Source: Stagonosporopsis chrysanthemi (taxonomy: Eukaryota > Ascomycota > Dothideomycetes > Pleosporales > Didymellaceae). From it: DNA of 64,000 nt. The stretch covers positions 17,017 through 81,016 of the forward strand of contig JAFISE010000134.1 of assembly GCA_022560025.1 (NCBI GenBank), given 5' to 3'. A model generated the notes under the pieces. The model was not told where the DNA came from, did not search any database, and worked only from the letters and a program-made list of their open reading frames with translations. The translations under genes and the position numbers were made by a program. Shown piece by piece: positions 47,893 through 58,455 of this stretch; positions within the stretch are counted from its first letter, which is position 1; each line of letters opens with the position of its first letter.

Positions 47893-50800
47893 ATGAACAC
47901 GTCCCCGAACGGCTTCTACGCCGGACAGCCGCCCATGATGAACCCGCCGCCTCCGCGCATCTTCGGCAGCGGCCAATTCGACCCGTCGCAGCTGGCCCAG
48001 AACATGTTCGCCCAGGACGACATGGACGACCACAACGACCAGGGAGACCCGAAGAGGAGGAGGATCGCAAGGGTACAGCCCCTGCCCATGCCCACGTTCA
48101 CGCCCACGCCCATGCCCACGTTCACGCCCACGCCCATGCCCACGTTCACGCCCATGCCCACGCCCATGCCCGTGCCATGCCCATGCCCACGCCCACGCCC
48201 ACGCCCACGCCCACGCCCACGCCCACGCCCATCCCCCATACCCCGTACCCCGTACCCCATCGCGACTGGAGCGTCATGACGCTGACAGGACACAGGCCTG
48301 CGACATGTGCAGGAAGAAGAAGATCAAGTGTGACGGCAAGATGCCCTCGTGCACGCACTGCCAGAACTACAAGACAGAGTGCATCTTCACACAGGTCGAG
48401 AAGAAGCGCCAGCCGCCCAAGGGGTGCGTCCGCCTCCGCCTCCGCCTCCGCCTCGGCAATCCTTGAGGCAGAACACTGCACCAGCTAACCAGCACCTCCA
48501 GCGCAAAGTACATCGAGGGCCTCGAGAACCGCCTTGCACGCATGGAGTCGCTCATGCGCCTCTCCGGAGTCCTGCCCGAAGACGACGACGGCAGCACTGA
48601 CCTCGCCACCATCGAAAAGCGCCTTGCCGATCGAGCCGGCCAGTCCACAACGCCCAGACAAAGCACGTCAGAAGACATGAGGCAGTCGGCAGTACCCCAA
48701 TCAGGCACTTCCACAGTCCAGAGCACACCGGCGCAACCCGCCCTCCCGAGCCCACAAAGTGGCGCAACCTCACCAGAGCCAGAGACACAGCCAGAGCCGA
48801 AAGGCAAGGAGGGCGACGATGCCCTTGCTGAGATGATGTGCTCCCTCGTCACAAACAACTACGGCGAGACCAGATATATTGGTATGTCTTCGCTACACGC
48901 TCCCACCTTGTCTCCCCTCCCCTAACAGCAATAGGTTCCTCCTCCGGTTTCTCCATCTTCTCGCCCAAGGGCATCCAGTGGGTGAACGAGAAGACTGGCG
49001 ACAACTCCTTCCAGCACATGATCTCGACGGCGGCCGTAGAAGACAACAAATGGATACAGTGGAGACCGGACGTTTTCCAGGACATCTTCAAACGCCGAGT
49101 GTATAAGCAACTGCCGCCCAAACACGAAGCCTTGTCCCTTCTCAAGGACTACTTTGAGAACTTCAATTGCATGTTCCCGCTGTTCCACGAGCCGACCTTC
49201 ATGCACCTAGTCGACAAGCACTACTCAAAAGACCCTTACGAGGGCTCTGGCTGGTGGGCCAGCTTGAACGTCGCCCTGGCTTTTGCGCATCGTCTGCGCG
49301 TCATGAGCAACCTCGTGCCTGCCGAGGAGGATGAAAAGGCTTGGCAGTACCTCAAGAACGCCATGAGCGTCATGGTCGAGCTGACCATGCGCAACACCGA
49401 CCTGCTCAGTGTGCAGGCTCTGCTAGGCATCGGGTTGTTCTTGCTTGGCACGCCAAATCCGCAGCCCACATACTTTTTCGTTGCCACAGCTATGCGACTT
49501 GCACACAGCATTGGTCTGCACAAGAAGGGTGCCAACTTCAACCTCAACAATGCCGAGGTCGAGCAACGGAAGCGCGTGTTCTGGATCGCTTACATGCTGG
49601 ACAAGGATATCTGTTTGCGTTCGGGACGACCACCAATCCAAGACGATGATGACATGAATGTCGAGCTGCCGAGCGAGTTTCCATCCGACAACATCGGCAA
49701 CATCCCACTTGCAGATGGCAAAGGCACGATGAATCTATTCCGCCTCATGTGCACCTTCTCCATCATCCAGAGCAAGGTCTACAAGGGGCTTTATTCAGTC
49801 AAAGCGTCAAAACAGACGGACGGTGAACTGCTGAACACTATTGGCGAGCTAGACAGGGAACTTGAGAACTGGAAAGACGGCATTGCACTCGAATTCCGGC
49901 CCGAGCACGACATCAAGGCTTCGCATACACCACTGATCCTCCAGGTCGCCGTGCTGCATCTCGGCTACTACAACTGCCTAACCACCATCCACCGCATGAG
50001 CGTTCATCACGGATACTGGACAAGTCGACTCTCAAACTTTGCCATCCAAGGTCTCAATGCCCGTCCACTCAACCCTCGGGTCTTCATGTCAGCACAGCTC
50101 TGTGTGCAGGCAGCACGAGCATCGATCCACCTGCTCAAGTACGTTCCCAAAGGAGACCTCTCTTGTGTCTGGCTGGTCATTTACTTCCCCGTCACAGCGC
50201 TTGTGACGCTGTTCGCGAACATTTTACAGAACCCGCAAGATACAAGATCACGATCAGACCACAAGCTCATGAAGTTGGTGGTCAACTTCCTGAACATGCT
50301 GAATGATGAGCAAGGTAGTGGCAGTGTAAAGCGTATGTGCAGTGTTTGCGCCGAGTTCGAGCGTATTGTGGCCATCGTCCTTGACAAGACGGACAAAGAG
50401 CATGCCTCTCGTCGTAAGAGGAAGCAGGGCGACAGCGAACAGGACGCTCAAATCGAGGCCACGGCCGCTGAGCTGCTGTCGAAACGCCGCAGCTCACACT
50501 CACAGCCGTCACCTAATGTTGCGCCATCACCGCAACCGCAACCTCCACAACAAGAAGGCCTGATCTTCAACCCGGACTTCCAGGGGTTCAATGAGGTACG
50601 TACATCAATTTGGCTCTTGTAGGACCCGCACTGACCATTGCAGCCCTTCCCATTCTCTCCCAACTTCACACACGCCTCCCTACAGTCCAACGCGCCGATG
50701 CGCGGATACGGTTCACCCAACATGACCCCGCAAATGCTCCAGCAACAGGGCGGTCTGCCAATGACGACAGGCGCCGATGTGAACGGAATCAACAACAACC

Positions 50801-51018
50801 TAAACTCGATAGCAATGGGTCAGTTCGAGCAGACATTCAACAACGTACCACAGGATCTCTGGAGAATGCCCATGACCTTGGAGTGGGATTGGGCCGACAT
50901 GACCGGGTACAACGGCTATGAGGACGGCATCAGCATGAACGGCGTGATGCCCGACTTCTCGCAAACGGACCACGGGACAAGTCAATTTAACCACAATAAT
51001 ATGAATGGCGGGAGATGA
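47893..51018 (+). CDS. Zn2Cys6 fungal-specific transcription factor
   Basis: Nuclear DNA-binding regulator of 907 residues from five exons: 47893-48072, 48296-48423, 48502-48881, 48935-50595 and 50644-51018. After a short disordered N-terminus with the basic segment PKRRRIAR, the zinc cluster has cysteines at 62, 65, 72, 79, 82 and 89 (C-x2-C-x6-C-x6-C-x2-C-x6-C), followed by the linker KKRQPPKG and a coiled-coil dimerisation helix AKYIEGLENRLARMESLM. The middle-homology region (Fungal_trans type) occupies roughly residues 260-560, with the landmark LAHSIGLHK and RKRVFWIAYMLDKDICLRSGRPP. The C-terminus is Gln/Pro/Asn-rich, an activation-domain type. Intron 1 consists largely of a minisatellite and intron 2 contains CGCCTC repeats. 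The target pathway is unknown; the divergent hydrolase is a possible but untested target. Confidence 0.92.
48084..48231. repeat. CCCACG/CCCATG minisatellite inside intron 1 of the regulator
   Basis: The left half repeats a 24-bp unit built from CCCACGTTCACGCCCACG plus CCCATG. The right half (48186-48230) is a near-pure CCCACG hexamer array. The complementary strand is GGGCGTGGGCGTGGGC..., with closely spaced G triplets. It fills most of the 223-bp intron 48073-48295. Confidence 0.95.
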
Positions 51019-51377
51019 TCGATGCCATGAAGTTGCTGGCGCAAAGAGGGGAATTGCACCCTACTCGACTTTAATGTGCAATGTATAGTTACCATGTTGT
51101 AGATATGAGCTTAGAATGACGCACGGAGCTGCGCACTTGTACGAATGGATGATTACGAGTAATGTAATACAATAAACGTTATCAATGTACATGGTCTCAC
51201 AAAGTCTCGCTCTTGCCATGCTGCACCTCGGCTTCCACTCACGGACGCGGTCCGAGGCGCGGGGCAAGGGAAGTACCCCAGATTTACGACCCCACGCATT
51301 CCCCACAACGCATCGATGTCTTGTCAGTCGTTCGAAACTCGCAACTTGTTGCCGGATAATCACAGTCATCGATCAAG
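51019..51377. other. Short intergenic region, regulator to GST-like gene
   Basis: 359 bases holding the 3' UTR of the regulator (an AATAAA-like ACAATAAACG at about 51169) and the promoter of the following gene in the same orientation. Confidence 0.5.
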
Positions 51378-51590
51378 ATGGTAACCACAACGCAGAAGAG
51401 CCGTCCTGATACACCTCCCGTGGTGCTCTTCGGATATGATTGTATGCATCCATGCGCCCCCCCCCCCCCCTCTTCCCGCCTCTCACGCAATGTGACTTCC
51501 TCACGAGCCCGAACTGACGTCCCTAGCGAGCCCGTTTACGAACAAAGTCCGACTGGCATTGCGAATCAAACAGATCCCTTTTTGTACGTG

Positions 51591-51646
<56 letters not shown>

Positions 51647-52968
51647 CCCCCCCTCTCCCCCCCCATCCCACCCCTCCCCCCACTGTCGTGTGGGCCGGTG
51701 TTGTNNNNNNNNNNCACCTCCTCACCCCCCCAAACCGACGTCCCCCCCCAGCCCCCTTACGCACAAAGCCCCACCGCCCTTTCGAATCAAAAAAAACCTT
51801 TTTGTTCCCGCCCCCCCCCCCCCCCCCCCCCCCTTCGGATCATGACCCCTGATGATCGTCAGACTATGTTACCGTTCCCTCAATGATGCCGCGCCCGCTG
51901 TTGAAAGAAACGTTTGGGCTGTCGTACCGCAAGATTCCTGTCTTGGCCATTGGGAGGGAGGTGTATTGTGACACGTCGCTCATCATTGAGGCGTTGGAGT
52001 GGTATTTCCCCTCTTCACAGGGGTATGGGACGGTGTACCCTCCCATCGTTGGCGGATGCTCAATCAACAACAACAACAACAACAACAAGGGTGGCGCGAC
52101 AGACGTAAACAACGACAGCAACAACTGGGCCTGGGACTACCGCCCTCTGGCCCGGGGCTTCGCCTCGTTCTGGACCGACAAACCGCTCTTCCGCACCACC
52201 ACGGGCCTCATCCCCCACACCGTGTGGGAATCCTCGTTCGGAACCGACCGCGCACAACTCATCGGCCACCCGCTCGACGCCGCGAAGCTGAAAGCTAAAA
52301 TCCCCCGGAACCTCGCCGCGTTGGATTTGCACCTCTCCCTTCTGGAGCCCTTGTTCAACCGCCCCCCCAACACCAACAACCCCAACCCCATGCCCTGGAT
52401 CTTCCCAACCCAATCCCCCACCCTCGCAGACCTCAGTCTCCACTACCAGCTCAAATGGGGCATCGACATCGCCGCCGGCCACGGCGTGCACAACCTGACC
52501 GCCGGCGGCGCCACAGAGCACGACCCCCCCACCGTCGTCACAGCAGGCGTGTGGAACCCCACCCGCTACCCGCACACCTGGGCCTGGTTCCGCGCCTTCG
52601 AGACGCACATCGCGTCCCTCGCGGATCCGCAGACTGTCGTCCCGCACGGCGATTTGGCGTGGAAGACGGCACTCCTGCGGACGCCGCTGGGGCGCGGGGA
52701 GGGGCTGTTAGTCCCTACTGCTGCTACTGCGTTGCCGAATTGGGAGTTGGATGCGAGGATGGGGTTGCAAAGGGGGAGGGGGGTTAGTGTTGTGCCGGAT
52801 GATACGGGAAGGGGGGATCCGACCGTGGGGCAGTTGGTGGGGATTGGGGTGCAGGAGGTTGTGGTTGAGCCGGGGGAGAGGGGGGAGGTGGGGGTTCGGG
52901 TGCATTTTCCGCGGCTGGGGTTTGTGGTTGCTGGTGTGGAGGGGGTGGGGGGGAGGGCGAGGCTGTGA
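51378..52968 (+). CDS. Glutathione S-transferase-like protein, interrupted by an assembly gap in intron 2
   Basis: Three exons: 51378-51441, 51527-51583 and 51863-52968 (introns 51442-51526 and 51584-51862), 408 residues. The GST N-terminal thioredoxin fold is seen as VVLFGYDSSPFTNKVRL (SSPF at 22-25), then the KQIPF strand, VPSMMPRP, YRKIPVLAIG with its cis-proline, and CDTSLIIEALE, the usual glutathione-binding Ser region. The remaining ~280 residues form a helical C-terminal domain, longer than in a classical GST, with a possible second domain at the end (GGDPTVGQL onward). This is a fungal-specific GST-like group; a catalytic role is not certain. Intron 2 contains poly-C runs and an N gap, so its length is unreliable, but both splice junctions keep phase and the conserved sequence continues across it. 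Confidence 0.82.
51592..51835. other. Assembly artefact: poly-C tracts, N gap and second copy of exon 2
   Basis: Ten N bases at 51705-51714 are flanked by very long C homopolymers. The sequence from about 51720 to 51815 is a recognisable but C-biased copy of 51500-51600 (compare TTACGAACAAAGTCCGACTG with TTACGCACAAAGCCCCACCG). It therefore looks like the same locus read twice at low quality on either side of the gap. Confidence 0.85.
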
Positions 52969-54631
52969 GGTTTGAGGTGGTGGGTTGGGGAAGCGGTTGG
53001 GAGGGGGGTGAGCTGTGGTGAGCGGTTGCGGAGGAGATGGGATACCTTGGTGCTGAGGTTTCTAGTAGATGTGTGTGTTCATAACGCAGGAGAAGTGATC
53101 TCCTGATGCAGACGACATATCCATCTCCCCACTCAGCAATCCGGCGGCGGAACCACCAACCACCAACACCAACACTTCCCTAGCACCCAACAACTCAGCA
53201 TCACACACCTCATCCGCAGCCCCCCCACAGCATCCCCGCCATTCCCAAAACCTCCCGGACCAAACCCACATCCCTTCGGTTTTCGCGAACCCGCAAAAAG
53301 GACATGTATAGTTTGACCGCAGGATTTTCGGGAATCCGGGAATTAGACATGCTGCGATAATACGATGATGATGATGATTATGATAGTCAGACACGCAGAC
53401 ACATGGAAACCGCTCATGGCATACTTCGTTTCCACACACGCGCGGGACATCAGATAGATCAGTCAGCTTCTAGAATGGACGGGGACATGAAGATGTTCTC
53501 TTCAGCATGTAAACAAGGATGCGGAAAGCGGGCGGCCAGGCCTTTTGCGCCATTGTCCGGGTTTCGAAGAGCCCGAGAGCAAGCAGAAGCATGTATCTTT
53601 GGTTTTCCAAGGCTCGTTGGCTGGCTTCAAGGGGTCGCGGGAAAGATATAGGCGCTTTGATTTGCGGTTTGGAGGGGGGTTGGGTGAGGACGCGGAAAAG
53701 AGGTTTTTCTTTCTCATAGTGATGGTGGTGTGGATTTCGGAAATAGCGAACATGTTATATAGTTTGCTTTTGGGGTTGCAGAGCTGAAGATTTGCGTCGA
53801 AAGGCTTTTCACATGACTGTGACTGCTTTATCTTTGATGGTTGCGGGCAGATCGGGTGAGAATGGAGAGAGCGTAGACGCTGTAGAAGATCGGTGTGGGT
53901 GATGAGTAGATGTGGAGGAAAGGACAGACTGCACATGGGCCAGATCATCGAGGGTTTTCGAAAGTGTCATTAATAGGTGTTGCGCAGAGTAGCATGGTCA
54001 TTGTCTCTTGTGTTTTCCGGGGTGTTAGGCAGACAGCAAGTCAGAGGTGGCAGAGACAGCAGACACATAAAATGGAGGTTTCTTGTCTTCTAAAGGTTAT
54101 GACATTGTTGCATTGAGATTTCCAATTTTGGCACCAGGCGTTTTCGCCCTCTTGCGTGCTTTTTGAGAAGATCAGAAAAAGGAGATATGGAGGATGTGAA
54201 GACTCGGGAGGTGTCAGGAAAGCTAATCAAGTAGCAAGGAGCAGTAATGACAATCACATATTTAGTCATGTCCGCAAATTTTAAACAAAACTGTTTTCTC
54301 TGAAAGTGAGGCTTCAAACATGGAGCTTGATTTTATGATGTGGTGCAGAGGGAGTTTAAGACATGAAACGGTCCGTTGTGTATTTTGGAAGATTCGTGGT
54401 CTTGGTACTGATCTGCGTTGGAGATGAACTCCAGAATCTAGAAGTGAGGATAGAGGTCGACAGAGGGGCGAAGATTTTTCTTTTGAGCAGATCAGGCTGG
54501 TATGGTTACATGTCCCACTTTGCTTGTGCATTTGAAATTCGGCGGATGGTTTTCCGGGAAGCCAATTCTGGTCACTCCGCCTCAAGCAGTCCCAGCATGG
54601 ACTGTCGCGACCTACCCTCAATACCCCTGCC
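52969..54631. other. Intergenic, 1.66 kb, purine-rich on + in its right half
   Basis: No gene recognised. From about 53440 to 54350 the + strand is G/A-rich, resembling the 30-34 kb stretch. The minus-strand frame 53502-53948 has no domain. Confidence 0.4.
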
Positions 54632-55012
54632 TTACCAGTTGCATGTAGCCACCGTATATTTGTACTTCCAGCACCTGTTGCAAACCCCTTTGTAGCAGCT
54701 CTCGTCTCCACCACACAGCTCCGATGACTCGCTCGTCTGTCTGAAGCACCGCTTATACCCATCCGAGTAGGTCACATGGCCCCTCTTCTTCCCCGAGTCT
54801 AGACAAAACTGCTTGATGCCACTGGCGCTCTTGCAGCCATCGAGGAAGTAGCAGAAGTTTTTGCTCGTGTTGTCGGCGTGGTAGAGCACGGTACTGCCCA
54901 CGGGAATCAGACCGGGGCCAGTTGTTACGCTGATCTCGACGCGAGGGGCGGCGGAGACGGAGGAGGCGCTGAGTGCGAGCGTGAGGAGGGCGGTGGGGAG
55001 GGTGAACTTCAT
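54632..55012 (-). CDS. Small secreted cysteine-rich protein (candidate effector)
   Basis: Single-exon gene, 126 residues. Signal peptide at residues 1-21 (MKFTLPTALLTLALSASSVSA), then a short beta-rich part (RVEISVTTGPG). A cysteine-rich C-terminal half has nine cysteines (for example DGCKSASGIKQFC and SCYKGVCNRCWKYKY). The odd number leaves one cysteine unpaired unless the protein dimerises. One N-glycosylation sequon (NTS). Size, secretion and cysteine content fit fungal effector or antimicrobial-type proteins; no named family is recognised, and role and host target are unknown. The start is clear because the ATG immediately precedes the hydrophobic core. Confidence 0.8.
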   Translation of the reverse strand: MKFTLPTALLTLALSASSVSAAPRVEISVTTGPGLIPVGSTVLYHADNTSKNFCYFLDGCKSASGIKQFCLDSGKKRGHVTYSDGYKRCFRQTSESSELCGGDESCYKGVCNRCWKYKYTVATCNW

Positions 55013-56158
55013 AGTGACTGGGGTGATTAATCGATGATCTGGGCTTAAGGCTAAGGGGGTCGGAGTGACTTGCTGATTTGGCTTATGTGCAAGATGTGAA
55101 GGTCAGCTGACAGTGAAATGTAGGATGGTAGCTTTTATGAAGCATAAGGGAAACTGAGGCTTTTTATCTATTGACCATAGTATAAATCACTCGTGGTCTA
55201 GGAAGTCGTCTCTCATCCGTGAGGTGACTACAGTAGTGGCCTGAGCAATCGTGCACGCGAAGAGATACTCCGCACGGACTCATCCACCTGGATGGAAACG
55301 ACCATGCTCCTAGACTAATAATGTTTCGTGTCGGCGACAATAAGTCCGGTATGAATAAGGCAGGTGAGAATCCGTACACGAACCAGAATCCTTCTTTCGC
55401 CTGAAAGTTCTAGACCTGACATGTTATTGACTGAAGGCCTTACATATCGACAAGAATGTTCGAGCACGGAAATAACCATTCAGCATTGGCAAAAAGACTT
55501 CAACTGATTAGTAAGAGCAAGGCGCAGCCAGATTAGCTGACTGAAAGGCGAAGCATGTAGTACAGACGTGTTTCAAGTCCAGGTCTGAGCAGAACATTGA
55601 CAGTGACGATTAGTCTAGGACGAAGGTTCGCGGTAAGAAGCTCTGAGTACACCAAGTTGACTCGGATGCACGACCCGCGAAAGCCAAGGCGTCGTGTATG
55701 CAAAGTCAGCAGCTAGAGCATTCGAACGCTGTGGTCGCCTTGTTTGGTTAGAGCCGAAGGATGGAACGGCCCGAGACGGTCGTGTACGGAAGCCGGGTCC
55801 GTGAGTAGGTGAAAACCTATTCTGGGCTATTGTTGTAGCAACAATTGTAAGTTATCAACAATCACGACCACAAATCCTTTATCGTCCAGCAAGTGTCGAC
55901 AACGCCATCGAGTATGTCCCAAAGGTAGACTGAGTCATCAAAATGTATCCAATGATCTAGACCCGGCCGAACTCTAGGTAGTGCCCGAATCAGGATTTGA
56001 CATCCTTGGAGGCCTCTAAGGCAGCACCGTCGGCTGACTCAAATTCTTTGTCTGAGTGCAAGTTGCATGTATGTGACGATGGCGCTATGAGATTTCATTT
56101 TCACAGAAACACGAATATCTTTGGAAAAGAATTTCGTTCCTAATGATCCAAACCCAAC
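55013..56158. other. Intergenic, 1.1 kb
   Basis: No open frame of note and no repeat. Contains the promoter of the cysteine-rich protein on its left side. Confidence 0.5.
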
Positions 56159-57120
56159 ATGGTTCAAGCAGCAGTCGTAACCCTACCCCCAGTATATAGC
56201 GAAACCTCTGTCCGTTCTGCATCACCAACCCAACTGCATATCAAAGTGCTTTCTGCAGGTCTCCACTCTCTCGTGCGCTCTTGTGCCCCTGGTAAGCATT
56301 AAACCACTGCCGGCACCTCACTCATACACTACCCTGGAGTGGACGTAGTAGGTAATGTAATTCCCACCGGCCAGCTAGTCCACTTCAAAAGCTTGACCTC
56401 CGTGACCGGATCTTTCGCCTCGGAAACCAGCGTCGAAAGGAAAAATGTATTAAAGCGGATCCGGATGCAATTGCATTGCTAGCGAATAGTGTGATGAGCA
56501 CCTGGATGGCGCTGACGTTGCGATCTGAGATGATGCCAGGGCAAGGGCGCGAATTTGGTGTGGCAATCCTGGGTGCAAAGGAAGTCAGCGGGCGGGCGGC
56601 TGTACGGATTGCGAAGGCAATTGAGGCGACGAAAGTTGTGGCGATAGGTAGACCAGGCGACAAACTAGAGAAGACGAGGGCTCTTGGGGCCACAACGGTG
56701 ATAGTTTTGGAGAATTTGCTGGAGGAGACAAATCTTCAGGCGGCAGCAGATGTGGATGCTGCGCTTGATTGTCTGTGAGGCGATGTTGCGAAGATAGTAT
56801 TACCGGCAATTGTTGCGAAGAGGAGGAATAAGAGTCAACGACTGACGTGGGTGGAAATGCAGGTGTCTCGTGAATGGAAGCAAATGTCAACGTTGTAAGC
56901 TGTGGTCCGGGTAGCTGGACTTATCCCGGATAAGGAGCTGAGTGCTCAATTGCCGGCCATGTTACGCTTCATGGTTGACAAACCAACTCTAGGGCGAGTA
57001 CAAAGTGGAGAAATTGGCGAAAGTGGGGAATTAGTGGAACGAGACTGCGGGACTGCGCAAATTAGTAAAGCCTTGATGTTTTCCATTGATAGCTTTACAG
57101 AAGAGCAAACATCTTTGTAG
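56159..57120 (+). pseudogene. Decayed zinc-type/MDR alcohol dehydrogenase (quinone oxidoreductase-like)
   Basis: Pieces of a medium-chain dehydrogenase/reductase appear in order but in different frames. The N-terminus starts at 56159 (MVQAAVVTLPPVYSETS, then HIKVLSAGLHSLVRS). The PGVDVVGNVIPTGQLVHF segment follows near 56331. Then SFASETSVERKNV is broken by a frameshift near 56450. The Rossmann part is at 56455-56776 (MSTWMALTLRS, VAILGAKEVSGRAAVRIAKA, VVAIGRPGDKLEKTRALGA). A TGA at about 56776 stands where relatives have a tryptophan (LDCL*GDVAKIV), and downstream residues include SQRLTWVEM. The last frame to 57120 matches the family only weakly. The nucleotide-binding glycine motif is also altered. 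Probably recent loss of function, since most of the sequence is still readable. Confidence 0.72.
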
Positions 57121-57629
57121 CGTTTTCTTCCAAGACCTCATCTTGTGTAACTGCGTGAGCAGTGTCAAGTGGGTGCTGCGGGTCAACGCTTGTATTGCTA
57201 TCTGTTGTCGTGTTGTGATGTTATGATGATCGTCTACAGGAGCCCTCAGCTCAGAGGTAAGTGCACTTGCCCACACCGGGCAGTGCCTGCTACAATGAAA
57301 TATCATGTGATCTATGCCACGTGGTTACAGATATTGACCTCAGTTGTGCCCACGATGTCGAAAACCAGGCGCAACATACATAGTACTCACCTCGATGACC
57401 TTCTCAGTCTGCATCTAATTGTCGTAAGTCCGTAGATAAACCAATACTGGCGAAAGTACGTTGATTAACAGATACGTGACTTCATTCCCAGAACGCCTGG
57501 CCTATGTTGGGGTATACCGCTAACAATAGCTTGAAGATCGCAAAAAGAAACGCCGACACCGTCATGCCCATACTAATACAAGACCCGCAAGCATTACAGG
57601 AAGAGGACTCATACTGATCAGCCACGCTT
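57121..57629. other. Short intergenic region
   Basis: About 500 bases between the pseudogene and the convergent membrane protein. No gene or repeat recognised. Confidence 0.5.
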
Positions 57630-58455
57630 TTACACACGCGTCGCAGCATCAGAAGTAGTATGAGCAGACTGCGGCTGAGCCGGCATCTCGACCTGCTCGC
57701 CGTCCCGCTGCGTTTCGAAGCTCGCCATATGCTCCTCCTTTCCCTCATCCTGCACCCTCGCGTGCGACGACTTTGGTCCAAACTGATCAATGTGCTTGAG
57801 CGACATCCACAACAGCCCCGTGCTCAAGAATGTGAACACCATTCCCGGCCATAGAAACACAACACTCGCAATTGCCCGCCCGTTACTCGCGTATCGCATC
57901 GGGCTGCCGCCGTACTCTGCCAACAACCTCTCCGCATTAACCGCATCGGTACCGGAGACATAAGCGCTCTTCGTGGCAACAATGTATGTGTAAGCCAGTG
58001 CGCAGGAAAGGGTGAGCGCGCACGAAAAGACCGAGCACACACGCCAGGCTATTGTCACGGCGCGGGATTCATGGCGCTCAGGCCAGAAGAGGTCGAAGAA
58101 GAAGGCAGCACCGAAGATAGTAGCGACAAAAATACCGACGAAGATGTTGTAGCTCGCGATACCGACGAAGTTGTTGTTGTGGACTGTGGCGCTGGGGGAG
58201 TGGTTGGCGACAAACTTCTGTTGGTCGACGTAATCTATGGATTGTTAGATGGCTGGTCTTGGTGGGAGCAGGTGAAAATGTACCAGAAAGTGCTGCGGTG
58301 CCCAAGGACTCGGATACAACGGTCAGGATCATGGCGCCTTGGTAGATACCGAACTTCGTGCGGCGCAGGTGGTAGTCGGTATTGCCAAACATGTAGCTCG
58401 ATTTGAACTTCCCCCATTGCATCTCCTTTAGATCGAGGCCCCATATTACTGTCAT
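57630..58455 (-). CDS. Four-helix membrane protein, unknown function
   Basis: Two exons on the minus strand (58284-58455 and 57630-58234; intron 58235-58283, 49 bp, GTACAT..CTATAG) give 258 residues. The start MTVIWGLDLKEMQWGKF has no cleavable signal. Four hydrophobic spans follow: GIYQGAMILTVVSESLG, IFVGIFVATIFGAAFFFDLF, VCSVFSCALTLSCALAYTYI and AIASVVFLWPGMVFTFLS. The hydrophilic C-terminal tail (~55 residues) is rich in Glu, Gln and Ser. Two Asn-rich loops (VHNNNFVG) sit between helices 1 and 2. The layout suggests a tetraspan plasma-membrane or vacuolar protein. No family is recognised, and a transport or scaffolding role would be guesswork. Confidence 0.78.

Noticed and set aside
48084..48231. 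CRISPR-like regular repeats
   Set aside because: The units are contiguous with no unique spacers and lie in a eukaryotic intron; this is a minisatellite.
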